64,000 bases of DNA, taken from Flavobacterium agri (GTDB taxonomy: Bacteria; Bacteroidota; Bacteroidia; Flavobacteriales; Flavobacteriaceae). This document shows positions 62,373-64,000 of the stretch, piece after piece; the stretch's first letter is position 1; each line of letters opens with the position of its first letter. The notes beneath the pieces are model-generated. The model had not been told where the DNA came from. It saw nothing but the letters and a program-made list of their open reading frames with translations, and searched no databases. The position numbers were made by a program, and so were the translations under genes. The stretch is from positions 186,001-250,000 of the forward strand of contig NZ_JACBJI010000003.1 of assembly GCF_013401995.1 (NCBI RefSeq). Reading direction: 5' to 3'.

Positions 62373-63419
62373 ATGAAACGTCTCCTGCTTTTATTTTTGA
62401 TCGTTCAATCTGCGTTTGCGCAACAACTGACACTCGAGCAAGCCAATCACCTCGCGACGCTTCCGCTCAAATGTCTGCAACAGGAATATCCGAACAAACC
62501 GGGCGAATCTCTGTCCAGCGCATCCGAAATCATGAGCCCAAAGCAAGCGCATCCGGCGTTTTACGGTTGTTACGACTGGCATTCGTCGGTTCACGGCCAT
62601 TGGAGTCTGGTGTATTTGCTGAACCGTTTTCCGCAATTGGCAAATCGCGATGAAGTCATATCCAAACTCAAAACCAATCTTTCAAAAGAAAATATCGAGG
62701 CCGAAATCGCTTACCTGAACCGACCGCAGGAAAAATCGTTCGAGCGCACTTACGGCTGGAACTGGCTGTTCAAATTGCAACTTGAACTTGACCAATCCAA
62801 AGAATCTTATGCGAAAGAACTTTCTTCGAATTTGCTGCCTTTGACAAATGTTTTCATAGAAAGATACATCGCGTTTTTGCCGAAATTACTGTATCCGGTG
62901 CGCGTCGGAACTCATAACAACACGGCATTCGGCTTGACTTTCGCTTGGGATTATGCCGTTTTCACAAAGAACGAAGCGTTTCAGAAATCCATTCGCGAAA
63001 ATGCAGTGCGATTTTTCGGAAAAGACACGAACTATCCGTATCAACTCGAGCCTTCGGGTACCGATTTCCTGTCGCCTTGTCTCGAAGAAATCGGGATCAT
63101 GCAACGCGTGTTGCCAAAAAAGGAGTTTTTGAAATGGGCTCATGCGTTCTTTCCGTCTTTATCCAAAAAGAATTTCGATTGGGAAGTAGGGAAAGTCGCC
63201 GATGCTTCCGATCCGCAGTTGGTGCATCTTTACGGATTGAATTTTTCACGGGCGTGGAATCTTTATCGCCTTATCAAGCAATACCCGGGCGAATTTTCGC
63301 ATTTGAAATCACTCGCAGACAAACATCTGCTGTATTCGCTTCCAAAAGTCGTCGACGGCAATTACGAAGGCGAACATTGGCTTGCGTCATTCGCTTTCCA
63401 CGCTTTCGAGGAAAAATAG
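62373..63419 (+). CDS. DUF2891 family protein, exported
   Basis: The 348-residue protein has a signal peptide (MKRLLLLFLIVQSAFA). The domain includes HPAFYGCYDWHSSVHGHWSLV near residues 60-80, GWNWLFKLQLEL near 129, and HNNTAFGL near 182. The conserved His and Trp pattern matches DUF2891, an all-helical domain of unknown, perhaps hydrolytic, function. Divergent promoters separate it from the 78-aa gene. No operon partner is evident; the next gene follows after 27 bp and has its own -7 box. Confidence 0.85.
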   Translation: MKRLLLLFLIVQSAFAQQLTLEQANHLATLPLKCLQQEYPNKPGESLSSASEIMSPKQAHPAFYGCYDWHSSVHGHWSLVYLLNRFPQLANRDEVISKLKTNLSKENIEAEIAYLNRPQEKSFERTYGWNWLFKLQLELDQSKESYAKELSSNLLPLTNVFIERYIAFLPKLLYPVRVGTHNNTAFGLTFAWDYAVFTKNEAFQKSIRENAVRFFGKDTNYPYQLEPSGTDFLSPCLEEIGIMQRVLPKKEFLKWAHAFFPSLSKKNFDWEVGKVADASDPQLVHLYGLNFSRAWNLYRLIKQYPGEFSHLKSLADKHLLYSLPKVVDGNYEGEHWLASFAFHAFEEK

Positions 63420-63434
63420 TCGCGATAAAAGCAT

Positions 63435-63442
63435 TAATTTTG
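63435..63442 (+). promoter_or_regulatory. -7 box next to the FAD oxidoreductase start
   Basis: TAATTTTG fits TAnnTTTG but ends only 4 bp before the ATG at 63447. If used, the mRNA would be leaderless or nearly so. Confidence 0.4.
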
Positions 63443-63446
63443 CCCC

Positions 63447-64000
63447 ATGCCAAAAGAGCTTCTCATCCAAGTTTCGCCAGAACAGGCGACCCAGAATGCT
63501 TTCTTGAAGGAACACGTGGCCAAATTGTTGCGTACTTCCGTAAAAGAAATCCTGCACGTCAATATCTTAAAGCGTTCGATCGACGCACGACAACGCAGCA
63601 TCAAGATCAATCTCAAACTCGAGGTTTTCTTTGCGGGAGAACCGATAACCGAGCAGAAAATCGACCTTCCCGATTACAGGGATGTTTCCAATGCACAAGA
63701 AGTGATCGTTGTCGGAGCCGGACCTGCCGGATTGTTTGCCGCACTCCAACTGATCGAGCTTGGCTTGAAACCGATTGTCGTGGAAAGAGGAAAAGACGTG
63801 CGCGGACGCCGACGCGACCTCAAATCGATCAACCGCGACCACATCGTAAATCCCGATTCCAATTATTGTTTTGGCGAAGGCGGAGCAGGTACATATTCCG
63901 ACGGGAAGCTGTATACGCGTTCAAAAAAACGCGGCGATGTAGACCGGATCCTCAAACTTTTGGTCGCTTTTGGAGCGACTCCCGATATTTTGGTCGAAGC
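63447..64000 (+). CDS. NAD(P)/FAD-dependent oxidoreductase, 3' end outside window
   Basis: The first 184 residues are visible. A small N-terminal domain (about 1-80, KELLIQVSPEQATQN) precedes the dinucleotide-binding motif VVGAGPAGLFAALQL near residue 89 and VERGKDVRGRR near 112. NYCFGEGGAGTYSDGKLYTR follows near 138. This layout is that of the large FAD-dependent dehydrogenase family (about 515 residues) with unknown substrate. The rest lies beyond the window. Confidence 0.85.
   Translation, partial: MPKELLIQVSPEQATQNAFLKEHVAKLLRTSVKEILHVNILKRSIDARQRSIKINLKLEVFFAGEPITEQKIDLPDYRDVSNAQEVIVVGAGPAGLFAALQLIELGLKPIVVERGKDVRGRRRDLKSINRDHIVNPDSNYCFGEGGAGTYSDGKLYTRSKKRGDVDRILKLLVAFGATPDILVE

Noticed and set aside
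1..64000. Search by eye for tRNA, rRNA, insertion sequences, integrases and toxin-antitoxin pairs
   Set aside because: No cloverleaf, rRNA segment, transposase, integrase or small toxin-antitoxin gene pair was recognised; a covariance-model search could still find a small RNA.

Overview
This 64-kb window looks like chromosomal DNA of a Flavobacteriaceae member, probably Flavobacterium or a close relative. The evidence is several TAnnTTTG promoter boxes typical of Bacteroidota, few obvious Shine-Dalgarno sequences, a kpsF-tatC-lptB neighbourhood, a PorV/PorQ-type outer-membrane protein, and a paired palindrome resembling those scattered through Flavobacterium genomes. No rRNA, tRNA, CRISPR array, insertion sequence or prophage was seen.

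Bases 1 to about 49.8 kb are one very large surface-polysaccharide locus, nearly all on the + strand. Most neighbouring genes touch or overlap (ATGA or TAATG junctions). (A) 0-17.1 kb: two nucleotide-sugar dehydrogenases, RfbB, a Wzx flippase, a QueC-like PP-loop protein, a pyruvyltransferase, WecB, an EpsG-type polymerase, a CapA-like phosphatase, a CapK-like adenylating enzyme and several glycosyltransferases. (B) 17.1-21.6 kb: pglC-D-E-F, the UDP-N,N'-diacetylbacillosamine route with its phosphoglycosyltransferase. (C) 21.6-25.5 kb: Wza-like and Wzc-like export proteins, with the PHP phosphatase CpsB convergent to wzc and overlapping it by 4 bp. (D) 25.6-33.0 kb: Wzm/Wzt ABC exporter, a GT56-like transferase and more transferases. 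(E) 33.1-37.7 kb: neuB-neuC-neuA plus a second aminotransferase/NeuD pair. (F) 37.8-49.8 kb: more transferases, a membrane-anchored propeller protein, an O-antigen polymerase/ligase and a WcaJ-type initiating transferase.

Read together, blocks B and E could make CMP-legionaminic acid: PglFED makes UDP-diNAcBac, NeuC hydrolyses and epimerises it, NeuB condenses the product with phosphoenolpyruvate, and NeuA activates it. RfbB, the second aminotransferase, its NeuD partner and the GT56-like enzyme could make and transfer a dTDP-4-acetamido-dideoxyhexose. The two dehydrogenases supply uronic acids, which the PP-loop protein might amidate. The locus holds parts for two assembly routes (Wzx/Wzy/Wzc and ABC-transporter) with two initiating enzymes. 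Only gene families are visible; products and linkages are inferred.

From 49.8 kb the DNA becomes housekeeping and conserved hypothetical: a small membrane protein, a DUF4105 protein and a PorV/PorQ-like protein (minus strand); pssA, a GH25 lysozyme and a TPR protein (plus); lptB, an AhpD-like protein, tatC and kpsF (minus); recQ, a transglutaminase-like protein, a 78-aa protein (minus), a DUF2891 protein, and the start of an FAD-dependent oxidoreductase cut by the window edge. Intergenic gaps here hold a duplicated palindrome, a long inverted repeat and a 7-bp tandem array. No gene-free stretch exceeds 300 bases.
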